In this document: positions 14,301-29,300 of the stretch, piece after piece
Layout of the letters: every line of letters begins with the position of its first letter
Numbering within the stretch: the first letter of the stretch is position 1
Source: Sinotaia quadrata
Lineage: Eukaryota > Mollusca > Gastropoda > Architaenioglossa > Viviparidae
NCBI GenBank assembly: GCA_028829895.1
Contig: CM054184.1
Location: 25,499,201-25,563,200, forward strand
DNA length: 64,000 nt
Reading direction: 5' to 3'
Translations under genes and position numbers: made by a program
Notes under the pieces: generated by a model
Seen by the model: only the letters and a program-made list of their open reading frames with translations
What the model was told of the DNA's origin: nothing
Database searches by the model: none

Positions 14301-17300
14301 ATAAGTGACCTTTGAAATATATTCGTTTATGTATGTTTTTTAATTGATTGTTAATAAATCTATATTGGGTTTATCATGACTTCTTATGCATATTATTTAA
14401 ATTATGCCTAGAGTAATAGTGGGTGGATGGATGCTCATTAATATAAATTAAAAGTCAGATCAAATTACTCCTTCAGTAAAATGTTCCACTTGTGAGAATG
14501 AAATTATGTGTCAGTAGAATGTCCATCTATATGTATGTGAAGAAAAATAGAGTTCTGCAAATGCCAGTGGATCCACCAAGTGAAAGAGGAACAGGGGTGT
14601 CCTATTGGGATGTTTTAATAATATATAAATTAAGATTTTAGCCTCTTGTATCTAGTCAAGCACTATTAATTGACAGAATATAATAATAATCATAACAAGC
14701 TTCTACCATCCATCCATCTCTGTCTGTCTGTATGTTTGTCTATATGTAATTTGCAAGTACCTTATTTTTGTCTTCAATTTCCTTCAGAAGTGTTTCTTTG
14801 TTGACTAGTTTGATTACACTAGCTTGTCCTTCAATATCTTCTAACCTTACACCCATGTTAGGTAAAACCTTGTCACGTACATCATCACAAATGTCCAAAA
14901 TACTTTTTTTTGTTACTGCACAGTAAACATATGTTACAAAAATAAAATATTTAGCATCTGTAAAATTTTAAAGTTAAAATAAGTGTAAATTTTCACAATA
15001 ATAAGAATGATACAAGTTCAAGATTTGTCCTATTCATCTAAAAATAATCATTCTTCATAAATCAGTGATCAATCCACAACCATTCAACTAAAAGAAGTGG
15101 TTATACATGCAAATATAAATACCTAAAAATATATATAATTAATGTAGATGAATATTCACATAGACAAGATTAACTATTAACATCTATTCAGTCAGCTACT
15201 ATTTGACATCATGTTAAAGCCATAGTGCAAAGGCCTTGTTGAAAGCTGAGTCTCATGTAATCATGATAAGCAAAGTAAAAGAAATGCTTTAGAAGTGGTA
15301 AAAAGTGTTGATAATCACAATTCTTGAATAATTTCTAAACATGATGATAATATAGTGGAAATAGTAAATAATCCAGTAGTTTAGTAAGCTGTGTTGAATT
15401 TCATAAGTTTTATGTGAAATAACAGCAGAGTAAAACTATTTAAAAGATGTCATTTTATTTAATTCACTGGTTTTAAAATTTATTATTCTTATTAGTGTTT
15501 ATGAAATATTCAATATGGTGAGAATAGTTAATAAGAGAAAACCTTTTTTTAATAAAAGGGAGTATCAGGACATCCTCTATAATTGGAAGGTATAAGGTCA
15601 TTGACTCCTCATTACCATACTGTTGGAGAAAAATGTGGCACACATCCTACAAGTCTGGTTTACTTTTCCTTTACTAACTACTTCACATTTATGTTGGAGA
15701 TATCTAGATTCTTCTATAGCTTCCTGTATTTAATTCTTTCCTTAATGGTCCCTATATGAAAAAGACTGTTGGTTTTTTTTATTACAGTTGGATATATTCA
15801 ATAGACTTTCAAGTAGAACTGTTATAAAAAAATTGTGCATTGGACTACTGTGCTAGGATATATCTAAAAAAAACAGTTTCTTTACTTCAGTTGGATGTGT
15901 GAAATTATTTGTGCATTGGACTCCTGTGCCAATTCTAATTTATTGTAAACAATTATATTATAAATCTTCAAACATCTTCACTCTTATTTGCTAGGGGCTG
16001 TTCTTTTTGTGCCATGACTTGCAACAAGTGCTATAATTAAAATGTATATATTCCTAAATTATATATAATTTCAGTGTCATGTATACTCAACAAGTACTTT
16101 CACTTGAAGTTTCCCAAAAATTGGACTATATTCAACTTGATTCAAATAATTTTCATTTAGAAAATATCTTTGGACTGAAAATTATGCTGAATAAATAGTT
16201 TTGTGTCAAATCAACAATTGACTTGATAGTTCTGTGTTATATATTTCAGTGAAGGATGAGATCTGTTTTTCTACATTTGGAAGTTTTTATGTAGCCATTG
16301 AGTAACAGTGCTGTAATTTAATAAAAAAACATCCATAAAATATTTAAAGAAGAAAACAAGAACAAACCATTGTAATAAATTTGAAATTGATGAATATAGG
16401 AGTGTCAACACAACAGAATAAGTATAATACTACATTAAAGACATTATGATTGTTAAAATATTATGTCAGAACTGTTGATGAATTAATTATATAAATGCAG
16501 TTCAATTTCGTACATTTGTGTTTGTTGTATAAAGTTGTTCACCATAATGTTCATCTGACTATTTGCAATTTCATTCTCCAGGTAGAAGATGGGGAGTCCA
16601 TACAAAATTGGAGCCAAACATTCAAAGAAGATTTGTGAGTACTTGACATCAAATGTGAAGAAATTTCAAACATCATGGCCAAAGAAAACTTGTCAAATAT
16701 GTCCAGATACAAAGCAGACCAAAGTCTAATTATCTGTCTAATTATTTTCTAGTGTTATTGAATATGGTTGGGAAAATGAGCCATTGTTGAATTTTGACCT
16801 CATTATTGTGCTTTCTGCTTGTCTTGTTATTCCTTGCTGCAAGATGGGTCACTGTGACACAAATGTTCACTTAATTATAATCAATCAACAATTTAAGATG
16901 CCATAAAATTTCCTAGAAAAACATCTTGTTATTTTGACCTGTTGTATGAATCTTCTTCTTTCATGGGACTGAGATCCAAAACTTAGAGCTACATCTATTC
17001 CTGAATCATAACACATAAGCAAAGCATTGATATCAATTATCATGTAAAAGACCGAGTTACCATAATAGCTCAAATCTCACCATTGTCCTTTTATCTCTTA
17101 AGTGAACAATGAGGTTTTAAGAGATATTTTGTTGAAAACTTACATAATTACTGAGCATTCACTTTAACATACAAATGACTGTGTTTAAACAAAATTCTTT
17201 CAAAACATCCAATGGGAATACAAATCATTATTTACCTTTTTGCTCACGGGCCAAATATCTCACTCGATCACGGAATGCTGCAAATGCTGAGAGGTATGGC

Positions 17301-20300
17301 ATGACTGTTTCCTCTAACTGGTTACAGAACAGAATAAATAAAACAATAATTAAAAATAATTTTTAAATAAACATCAAAATAAGATAAAAAGTGTCTAAGA
17401 GTTAGCTGGATTAAACTCTCAATTATTTGGGAAAGGGACAATACAGATAACCCAAAATATAAATGTATTAAATATATTTTTAAAAAATAGTTATAATGAT
17501 TTATAATCATGTTTAGACAAATGAAAATGAACAAGTACAATTTCATTCACAAATTGTTTCAGTAACATGGGAAAAATGTACCTTTTGATTTATGGCAGTG
17601 GAACATATTAATAAAGATTTAAAACATGCAGTCTGAATGATAAAATAATTTTCTAATTCATGGCTTTCACTATTGTGATAAAAAAAAAATTTAATCATCA
17701 TTTTCTTAACAAATGATTATATAGATACAAAAATGGAGAATACATTAAATAAGCTACAGAATTTTCATCAATTGGCCAATGCTTAAAGAAGCAAGGACAA
17801 GAACTCCAGAATCTATTATAATATAGAAAATTTTGTATCTCAATTTTATCTAAAGACCAAGTGAAGAGAAATCTGATTCAGATGAGCAAAGAAGTCAATC
17901 AATAGATTTAAGTGTTCTGAAAATGTACATAAAATTTCAAAGTCATAGTCTCAAAAGATAGTGCAATATACATGATATTTTAGATGTTACCAATGTGCAC
18001 AAATTAATCTAATGACAACTCTGGATTAAAAAGCACTCTTTTATATTGAAGGTATGACACTTGAGAAAAGGAAACAGTTCTGCATGAATGTCATGTCAGC
18101 ACAGTCTTTGTGCACATGGAATGAAGAAACAGTCTCGACTGTACTCTAGCACAGAACATTTTTAATCACTTAATGTCATATGGTGATTTTGTGTATGTTC
18201 AAAAGCTTTGGTTTCTATTCCATTTTAACACTAAAATAATAACATTTATAAAAGTTGCTGGCTACTTAAACTTTACCAGAGCACTTAGAAATGTTATTAC
18301 TAAAATATCTGGTTTTTAAAATTATTTATTTGAAGTTGTTTCCTGCTCACCTTGTCTTTAATTTTCATAAGTATGGAATATTAATCAAATAAAAATTTGA
18401 GTAAATATTAATTATAAGTAAAGTATTTTAACTCACAAATTAACAGAGTTGCAATTTCCAAGGACACTTTCTGAAAAGAATGTCATTGTGTAAAATGTTC
18501 AACATGTCCAAATAAAGTGACTGTACCAAAAGGTTATGGATAAAATGCTTATCAAAATGGGGAAAGGTACATAAATACATAAATCCAAAGCAAATGTGTG
18601 TACTTTCTTTCACTGAAAAGAAAAAAATTTATTTCTAGTATGTCAAATGCTGTAATTCAACTGAGTGAGTGTACTATATAATATTATGAACAAAATTATT
18701 TTTGAAAAGGGAAAAGGCATTTCCTATACATTGGGAAAAAAACAAGTATATCAAATGCTGTGGTGCAACTGAGTAACTTTGTAAGTGGTCTAAATACCTG
18801 AATCTTGTCTGGCCTAGTTCTGACCCAAGCTTTAAACTACTATCTCAGATTGTGCTATTAGAATGACTATCATTGTACTCATCCAAGAATAATCTGTCAA
18901 TTGATCAACTTCAGTCAGCAACTCTGCCTATCAAGTCATCCTTTGCAAGACTATTGCTGTTGGTCTAGACTCTAGAAGGGAAAGTACTGCATTTAACTGC
19001 AATTAACTTTTGGAGAAAGCGGACTCAATTTGAACCTATTCTCATCATTACTTAAGTTCAGACAAGAGCTACAAAATATATGAGTGACTATAATCTCACC
19101 TATACTATTCTTTACATAGACTAAATGTATATCAATTGTGTCAGTTGTAAACATCATTTTGTCTTTTGTATTTAATTCTTTAATACAGGAAGTGATCTCA
19201 GTCTACACCATTTGTTACTTATTTAAATAACTAGTTCATTCCTCTGACTTTCTGTTCATTTTATCCAGTGTCCAAATCTGTGTAGGTACAACTGAATGTA
19301 ACTGGGATGAGCCATCTATCTAGTGTGTGACCAATCACTGATCTGTTTAGTATGTAGTCAATTATTGATTTGTCTAGCCTGTAACAATCGTTGATCTGTT
19401 CATTGTGCAACCAATCAATGATTCTGTCTATTGTGTGACAATCATTGATCTGTACTGTATAATATTATGAATAAAATATTTTTGAAAAGGAAAAAGGCAT
19501 CTCCAATAGTTAACATATTAGTTAAATCAAGTGAATTTACTGAAAGGTAAATAGATATAGATATAGTTATAGATAAAATGTCATAGAAAAACGAAAAAGG
19601 TATTTCTGGATTATTTGCCTTAAATCACATATCACAAGGTATTACTGTACATAATAATTCCTAATGGAAATGAGATTATAAATATTAGTTTCATAATGAG
19701 TTGTGATACTGCTTTTGAACTATTTAATAACAATTTCGTTGCATTCACTATGTACATGACATAAATAAATGCATTAGAGGAAAGATTTCTAAAGTACAAT
19801 CAGATATAAATATATAAAATTAAACTTACATTGGTTGACTCTCCTCCTCCCTGTGGAAAACCAATTGTTTGGTCTGATGGGATGGCACCAAATATCTATT
19901 AAATAACAGTGAATAAATACATTTGTTACTCTTTTTATTGTTATCTAAATTAAAAAAACAAAGTTATGCACCTTCAATTACCAGTAAATTGTATGCAATG
20001 ATTGGATTAATTACCAGTAAATCATATGCAAAGATTGGATTGCTAAACTCTAATCTCTTTTTAAAGAGAATTCATATAAAACTGATCAAATCAGATGTTG
20101 AGAAACTGGAAAATTTCTCACCAGTGATCTTGGTTCAATGCAGACTGAAACTGTAACTAATTAACTATTGCACAGAAAAAGAGTATATCACTTATAGTGG
20201 AGCTGCAAATATTTCATAGCAGCTTTATGCTGGAGTGTCTTATGCTAAAACAACTACTGAAGTGTGCACAGAAGCTATGACTCTTGTTAGACCAGTTTTG

Positions 20301-23300
20301 GCTCACGACTCTGTATCATCATCCCAGTCCTGTGCTGCTAGATTGGTGACCATTCTACTTCTTTAAGACCAAGCTGTCAGTTGACCATCATTAGTCAGCA
20401 ACCTGTCCTGGAATATGTTTTCTGCATATCATAAATCAACTGTATTTGCATGAGATACTGACTTTAGTCGAGAGACACTTATAAACCTGTGCTCATTTAA
20501 GAGAAGGATGTATGAAGTGAATTCAATGTGAGATTTTAAGATTTTTTTGAGCATAGGTGGTCAGTTGGAAGATATTTTCATCTCCATTTGATGTTGCTGT
20601 AGAAACCGCCATTAACACAGCAAATGGAAATTAATGATTTACATGAGAACTCAAATCTGAAAATGAAAGCCAGGGACATTTCTCTATCAGAATTTTTCTG
20701 AAGATATTTTTCAGTTAATAAGTATCCTAAACTTGGTTATATATTTGGCTTGATGGAAACACGAATGTCTGTAAACAACTTTTTCAAGAATGAAGTTTGT
20801 TATATCAAAAATGAATAACAAAAGACACTCACTCAGAGAACAAACTGAGACTATCAATATCTTATATATCCTCCCCCAATATCGAATGTCTTCTTAAGAA
20901 GACACAAGCCACAATCTTCTCACTGACAGCAACTATACAGGTACAAATGCCTAATTAAAGTTCATTTAGTTGAAATATTGTCAAAATAGTTTGAGTATAA
21001 TTTTACTGAAATGATAATATGTAATTAAAGTTTGACATTGTCAAAATGTGGGGATCATTTTTATAGGGAATTGTTTTTCAGTCTTTGGCTTGGCCCATAA
21101 CCACTCTTAACCAGGAAAGGTTTCACATGCCTGCTTTACACAGTTCAAATTATATTTTTTAATGCAGTGTAACTCAATGACAACATTATTTTGTAAATAA
21201 GAGATATGACACTCATATAGTTGTTTATAAAATTAATCAAACATATGTGACTCTGAACACAAACATATAGGATACTCTGAAAGTCTCATTTAAATACAAA
21301 CTGGCATATCAGTGTAAATAGCTTAAAGGTGTTCCACAAAACTCTAATGTCAAACAATTTTTTGAAATCTCTATATGATTCTGTAACTGCATGTCAACTA
21401 ACATTTTTCAAGTGTAAGGGCATTTTAAAGGGGAACTGCAATCTGGAAATGACTTAAGTAGAATACTATATGCCAGCTCTAAAGAAAATAGGTTGCAATC
21501 AAAACAAAACAATAAATTAATCTTTTTAAGTGACAGAGCAAACTGCAGAACATAATAAAACATAATCATGAATAATAACTAATGCTTCTTTACAAAAACA
21601 AGACCATTTTTGTTTTGATATGTAAGTCTAAGTTTAAGCATGTGAACATTTAATATAGGATAACATATATCCTAGACAGAAATAGCAAGCAGTAATATAA
21701 ACAAGATCACTAAAGAGAAACTTTCTAGTTGTGAAATAACTAACCAGTATGCATGGATCCTTTTGGGAAAGGGCCAGAGTGAAAATATTAAAATGATGGA
21801 AAAGTTTCTTTATTTAATCAACATATGCCACATTTACAAATCTGACTAATGAAGAGTTTCATCTTTATTTCAACCAAAAACAAATGCTAGTGACAATTTT
21901 CTGAGCATTTTATGAGCATCACAAATATGGTGTCCACACAACTAATCTTTGATTAACTCTTTATCTCCATATTTACTCCCAGTTTTCACACCCTATTCAA
22001 GTAAAAAAAAAACAAAACTACCCCTGTATTCACCTTGAATAATTCGGTGATGTGCATTGCTACATTCTGAAGCAGACGTCTATTCGGTCGCCGTTTACTA
22101 ATGCGTGAATGAGCAATGTATGTGTTGGCAGAAGTTATGAGCTCTCGAATATGGTCCAGGGCTGATCTTGTGTCAATAGAATCTGAAAGATAAATTATGT
22201 TAACAGTAAAGTTTTCAAACACATCATTATTAGTGTTAGTAAGAAATTACATTAAATTTAACTGATTTTAAATGAATGTGCTTTAAAAAATATTTACTGA
22301 CAAACCATATCATAACTAAAGAAAAATAGTATTATCAGAAACAATGCTAAGTAGTTCATATGTATTTCATTTAAAAACCACTTTAACATTAAAAAACTAT
22401 ACCATGGGAGACATTTTCATGTACATGTAAAACATTTTCAGTATTCATTTGTGCACATTCAATATAGCTATATATATTTTTTAATTTTAACACATATGGT
22501 TAAGAAGTATAAATAATTTTGTTGATTGCTAATCCTGTTAGCAGGCACCATAATAAACTCCAAGTTTATGTATTTCCAGGATACAAGATTAATTACTTTA
22601 AATTAAATATCTATACAACCATACAGTTCTTTTTAAAAACGAAAATTCATACTATCAAATAATTTATGAGGCAAGATGTGGTGAAGATTAAAGAATACAT
22701 ATTCTTTGATATCCAATAGTTACAACTAACAAATAGTATCAAAGGCAAAATTAAATTTTTTAACAATATTTCTCTAAAAAAAGTAAAATGTTAAATGCTA
22801 TTAAGAGTAATTCATATTGGAAGGCATTATTCACAGAAATGTTTATTTTCTTACCACATAATGCTTCATGTATTTTCTGTTGTTTTTCAAGAAAACTGAA
22901 AAAAAAAAGAAAAATTTAATAACCGTATCCATGAAATATATTTTAAAAAATAAAGGATTTTAAAAAGTTTTAAAAAATGTTAGTATTTAGAAAGAGATAA
23001 ATAATTATCAGAAGACCTTTAAAAAAAACCACTGAAAAAGAAATCCACTCTCATTGTTTGACAAATGTTTTGAGAGATTTTTCTTACTGTTTTACTGTTC
23101 TTAGCTAGCAGAATACACAAGAGAAGAGTTGATTATAAAATATATGATTATAATTAAAGCATGTTTAAATCTACATAAATAAATGCTAATATTAAGTATA
23201 AAGTGAATATTAAGTATGAACATGAAATGGTATGATAATTCAGTATGAGTCTTCAATGAGAAAACTTTGCCCAGCCTTAGGGATATTTTAATTTTGAACA

Positions 23301-26300
23301 TAAGAAATATGGCTAGTTATTTAATTATATGATTTCTGAATATTGTTGAATATCTTATTTTTAACTAATGCATAAAGCTAATTTCATCTGAATGAAAAAT
23401 AACTAGTCAATTATTAAAAAAAAAAAAGAAATAAAAAATGAGCCAATTACTTTAGACATTATAAAATGCTTAATTTGGGTAAATATTACATTTTACAATT
23501 TATACTTCAGCAGGAGATGAGGTTCACCAGTCTTTATATCCCACAAACTTTAATGAAGAAAGGTCACAATCCATACAGTGTGCCCATAACTACTGCTTCA
23601 TAAGCGTTAATGAAGAAAGGTCACAATCCAAACAGTGTGCCCATAACTACAACTTCATAAGCTTTAATGAAGGAAGGTTACAATATGTAAGTTATTTTGT
23701 ATTTTCATAAAATTATGTCCATACTAGTAGGATATTTATCCATAGTTAAGGGATATATATGGTCTATGCTAGCAATTCGATCTATTTATATTTTCATTTT
23801 TGTAATAATAATCAGATGAATTTTTAGTACTTTTAAATATTTATTTGTTGTATTAAATGTTAATGAATTAATGTATCAAATATAACTAGCCGGACAATGT
23901 TGATTTATATTATTTAGAGTAAGTGGAATGTATCTTTTAAAAACATTATTTTATATAATTTCTATCAATATTTTGCATTATAAATATGTTACTAGTGAAG
24001 ATGTATCATAAATTAAATTAGCAAGCATTGTTCACAGATTAATGATTTTGTGTTTAAATTATTTCTTTAAAATACTGTGTTACTGAAAGAAATTTAGATT
24101 GGCAGGAATGGTTCAGAGATGAATAGTCTTGTTTAAAATATTTAAATAAAAAGAGTAAAATATTATATGGTATTGAAAGTAATTTTAGATTGATGGACAG
24201 TGTTCATATCTGACTGATCTTGTGTTTAAAATATATATTTGGAAGAGCATGTTACTGAAACTAATTTTGACTGGTAGGCACTGTTAAAAAATAAATGATC
24301 TTATGTTTAAAATATTTATTTAAAAGAGTAAAATATTACATGATAATGAAAGAAACTCAGATTGGTGGGAAATGTTCACAGATGGACGATCTTGCATTTA
24401 AAATATATATCTAGAAGAGTAAAATATTACACATTATTGAGAACAACTTCTTCTTGCAGCCATTTGTCCCATGCTTCCAGGCCAGTTGCAGGCATTGTTC
24501 TTAAGATGTCTTTAACAGTCAGAAAAAATTCCTAATAAAATTTTAAAATAGACAAGAGAAAAATTGAAATGTGCATGTGATTACAAGAAAGATTGTCTTG
24601 GTAGGTTTCCTGAAAATAAACTCTCACCCACATAAAAATATGAATTAAAAGCATCATATATAACAAGTAATTATGGCAAATTTATCATGAAAAATTAATG
24701 TACAATACAAATCTATCAGTAGTGCAACAATACATTTTTAAATAAAATATTATATTAAAGTTTCAACTTATTTTTGCATCAGCAACAATCTGTTTTCTTA
24801 AACAAATGTCTAGCTGTATTAAAGTGTTACATAATAAAGAAAATATAAAAAACACTAATGGATTTATAACATTTATAATATTACAATTATAATAATAATA
24901 TTTAGTCCAATGATTCTCAAATGGTATGCTGCAAAGCAATCTGAGTGTGCCATGAAAGTCTTACAACCTGAATTTATTTAAAAATAAAATCTTCACATCA
25001 TCAGTTGATTGCACAAGATTTATCTGACTCAATTTCAAAATTTTAGGACATCTCATAAACATAAGAGTACATATTAACATTTTAAATTCATAGATATAGT
25101 ACCAAAAGATCATTTTGGTCTAAATAAGTTTCTTCATATCATAATGTAAAGTGGTAAAATAGAAGAATTTGTGCATGTGTTGTACTGTTCACATCACTTG
25201 ATTTTATAATTTGCACAAAGATTATGTTCTTTCTTTCTTCTGTTGCATATAATTGAAGTGTAAAACTATGTGTTCAGCTGTGCCAAATGTGAAATATATT
25301 CATCTTGCCATTTTAAAACTTTATTAAAAGCAACTGCCTTAAAATGGAATTTCAATGTATACAGTTAACTGTGTGATTTTCTTGGTTTGGAAAGAAATAC
25401 ATATTTTCTGCCATTGTGTGTTGTGTACAGTAATATACTTTCAAACGAAATCATGGTTCCCAGATAGGATATAACATGAGTACTGACTCCTTTATTTGTA
25501 CCTTGTTACCTTGCTATTTCCAGAGTGGTATTCCCTCTACCATGCATCCCTCCAGTCAAACTCTTATTGCAAGAAAGCACATTTTAATTCTAAATCTATT
25601 GTATAATTCATTGTTCCTGACAATACCAAAAACATATTTGCAAATTTGCAAAGATTATGACAACTACATGAACAAAATATTAAAATAAAACATTAATGTA
25701 TGTGTGAATTATTTCTTATTCATATAACTAATAAATGGAAACTTATTTGGTAAGATAGAGAGTATGAAAATCAAAGATGCCAAGAAAGAAAGAACAGTCT
25801 AATTAGTCCCATAAGGTTAGAGAGTTTACTTTTAGAAAATCAGATAATTGCAACTCGTTGCATCAATTTTAAACATTTCGGCATCTAACTTACATTGACA
25901 TAGTTCTCATAGTCCACAGCAATTTGCATAGTTCTCTCACTGTAGTCCAAAGTGTCTTTCCAGGAATGGAGTAGGAACAGGAGACGTATCTGCCGTGCTG
26001 TGTAACATGTTAAAGCATCTTTAATAGTAATGAAGTTCTTAAGTGACTTGGACATCTTGCACCCATCTATGGTTAAGTGACCAGTGTGAAGAAAGTAGCG
26101 CACCCAGTTGTCATTTTCATAGTGAGCCTAAAGGAATTAGTGGAAAGGTCAATCACTATATACATGTACTGTAATAAATGAAGAAACAGTTGAAACAATT
26201 TAATATTTCTTTATTATGAAACCCAACAAGGGCCATTTTACAAGCAAAGAACAATAAAAACAAATCCAACAACCCCTCCCTCACTCAACAACAAACCAAC

Positions 26301-29300
26301 TAAAAAATCCTATTTACATTATAAATGCAAAATTTTCACTTGCAAATGAATATGGAAGATGCAATTGATTGATACAAGATTAAGTGCTTTATCAATTCTT
26401 CTTTATTAGTATTATTATTATATAAAATTCATCCATTTTATTTGCTTGTCTCAAAATATAAAAAAAAATTAATTGTCGTACAGTTCATTTTAATGGTAAT
26501 ATAATATTTCCAAACAACTATACATCAAATAGATCAAATAGCTTACAAGTACATAAAAGCCACAGAAAAAGCAGTACTATATTCTGAGGCTAGTAAAATA
26601 AAGTGGAGAGGCTGAAAGTTTTAGAGATGTTAATGGGGGACAGCTTGATAAAGAAGGGGATGCCTATGACTTCCTAAACAGCTGCTGGTCTTAAAAATAA
26701 AATATAATATCTATGTAAATGTTTTGGTAGCTGAGGGAATAGGACTCGGGTGCAGAAACTTTTTAGGCCAGAGGGCCAAATTTCCAATTGATAGTGTGTG
26801 GAGGGCCGCCACATGGATGGCTCAGTAGAAAAAAACAACACAAATAATGAAATAATGTGCTTTACATTCGTAATAATGGTAACAGCCAAAAGTCCTCCGA
26901 GGGCTGCATGCAGCCCGTGGGCCGCGGTTTGTGCAGCCCTGGAATAGGAGATTACACATTTACTAGCAGGTATCAATGATGTTTGTGCAGCCCTGGAATA
27001 GGAGATTACACATTTACTAGCAGGTATCAATGATCTTTCTTGGATGAAAAGAAAACTAGTTGTGCTTTGAGTAAGTGTTTAAATATCAAATTGACTGATC
27101 AAATATTTAATTTTTTTTAAAATATCAAAACATGATAAACTCTTTAAATTGATTAAAGTAAATTTCAAGAGGAATAAAAAACTTGGCTGTAAATCTGGAA
27201 ATGTGAAATATTTTGAGTGTAAAAAAAACTTTAAAAGTGAATAAAAAAATATATATTGACTTCAGAAATGAAGAACTTCAACACTAAAATAATTAAAAAT
27301 ATTCATCTTGCCTCTGATTGTGCTAGTTCATTGTCATGGTGTGGAAACTTTAAGTCAAAGCCACCTGAATGAATGTCCATGGATTCACCCAGTATGCAGC
27401 TGGCCATGGCAGAACATTCAATGTGCCAGCCTGGTCTCCCCTATATTCATTACCAGGAATCAAATATAATAAAGATTAATTAAAAAAATATTTTTAAATC
27501 TGAAACAAGCAAAATTTTAAATGCATATGAAAAAACTGGACTTTATTACAACAAAGTACATAAATCTGTCTTAGACTTTAAATGAAGCAAGAAATACATA
27601 AATCTGTATCAAGAAGCTTATGTTTAAAATATTTTTGTGCTTCCTCTCCATTAGCTCAGATAATCAAGAGCAGACTATACTGAATCTAAGTATGTATAAG
27701 TGAAACAAGAAAATCAAACCTTAGTTACTCTAAATGAAGCAAGATATATACAATCTATTTATCTAATTATCTAAAGGAAGCAAGTATTAAATAAACCTGT
27801 CTGCATCTTTCTCTGAATTTAAATAATAAATACACACTCTGCCTGAGTCTCATTAAATGAAGCAAGTATCTAAATAAATCTGCATATTTCTCTAAATTTA
27901 AATAATAAAAACATAAATCTGGCTGAGTCTCTCTAAATGAAGCAAGTATTAAATAAATATGTCTGCATATTTTTCTAAATTTAAATAATAAACACATAAA
28001 AAATATATACTTTTTTTAATGCATATAAGTTATGGTTAGTGTACTGGAACAAATTAAAGGCATAACAACCATCAGAAACATAAAATTCTCACAAAAGTTT
28101 TGAGAAAATGGGAGTATAGGTACTGATGGAGCCTTTAAACCTGATCTATTAAAGAAAGGAAAAGCCTTGAAAGTGATGAAAGCAGTAAAACTTTATTTAT
28201 GAATTGGTTTCACTTTAGGCATCTATTTTCTGGTTTTATCAATCATAAATAAATGAACAACATGCTCAGAGGAGCCAACTCCAGAGTCCATGCTGCCCGA
28301 TTGTCTATATTAATGATCAGAAGCATTTTTGGTTGCTTCTGCAAATTATAAGAAAATGACAAATAAAACTGAATAATTATAATATAATTAACATAGTAAC
28401 ATATAATTATATTATGTAAATAATTTCATATGTTGATAATCTGCTTTAGCATTCACAGACTTACAGAACTGAATGGAATTCATTTATTAAAAAATAAAGT
28501 TGTAAACAGCTTAATGCTTGCAATCTACAAGCGATGAGAGTAGCAACTATTTGAAATACAAATGTGCTATTAGGTATATATAATCCACAGAATTTACTTT
28601 TATTAGAGAAGTATATAAGTCATTCCCAAAACTGAGTATAAAGAGTGGGACAATTTGTACCTTTCCCCAAGGTGAGTTCCAAGATGGCTCTCCAGGTTTT
28701 GATGCTTTCCAAAGAGCAAAGTCATTACGGCTTCTTTTGTCATCTGTTACACTCAGTTCTCCTAATATACCCAAAATAATATATTTAACAACAGCATACA
28801 TTTTCATTGTACTATAATAAACATTAGTAAGTCAAAAAGAAAACTCAATAAAATCTTTTGATTTAACAACAAAATAATTATAAATTGAAAACCACGTGGC
28901 ATTTTAAAATTCATCCAACCTTAATGCTGTGGTTTTATCCTTGTTTGTTTGTCTACTACAGTATAAATCAAATGTAGTATGAAATTTCAATATATATATT
29001 ATAGTTCAAAGTAAATCTTTAAAAGTACAAGGTAAATCTTTTAAAATACAAAGTAAATCTTTTAAAGTACAAAGAAATGGAAGTTTTTAAAAATACTGAT
29101 CAAAGTTGGAGTAGTTGCATACTGCAGAAGAATATAAACAGAGGTTGATTTAAATTTTTTTACTGGAACAGACAATTTTTTCTCTCTAGAAATGGATTTA
29201 CCATCTTTCTTAATATTTTAGAATAATCCAAAACTTTGGAACGACGTAATAGTTTAAGAATACCTAATTTACTGATAAAATAACATAATCTAACACTGAC

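Larger units (their letters stand above)
22896..24430 (-). other. CARS1 intron largely made of tandem repeats
   Basis: About half of this intron is repeat (23530-23690 and 23900-24430); the rest is AT-rich without recognisable content. Confidence 0.7.

Noticed and set aside
27767..27997. Minus-strand open frame with repeated FKFR-type pattern
   Set aside because: Follows the tandem repeat exactly and lies in a CARS1 intron.
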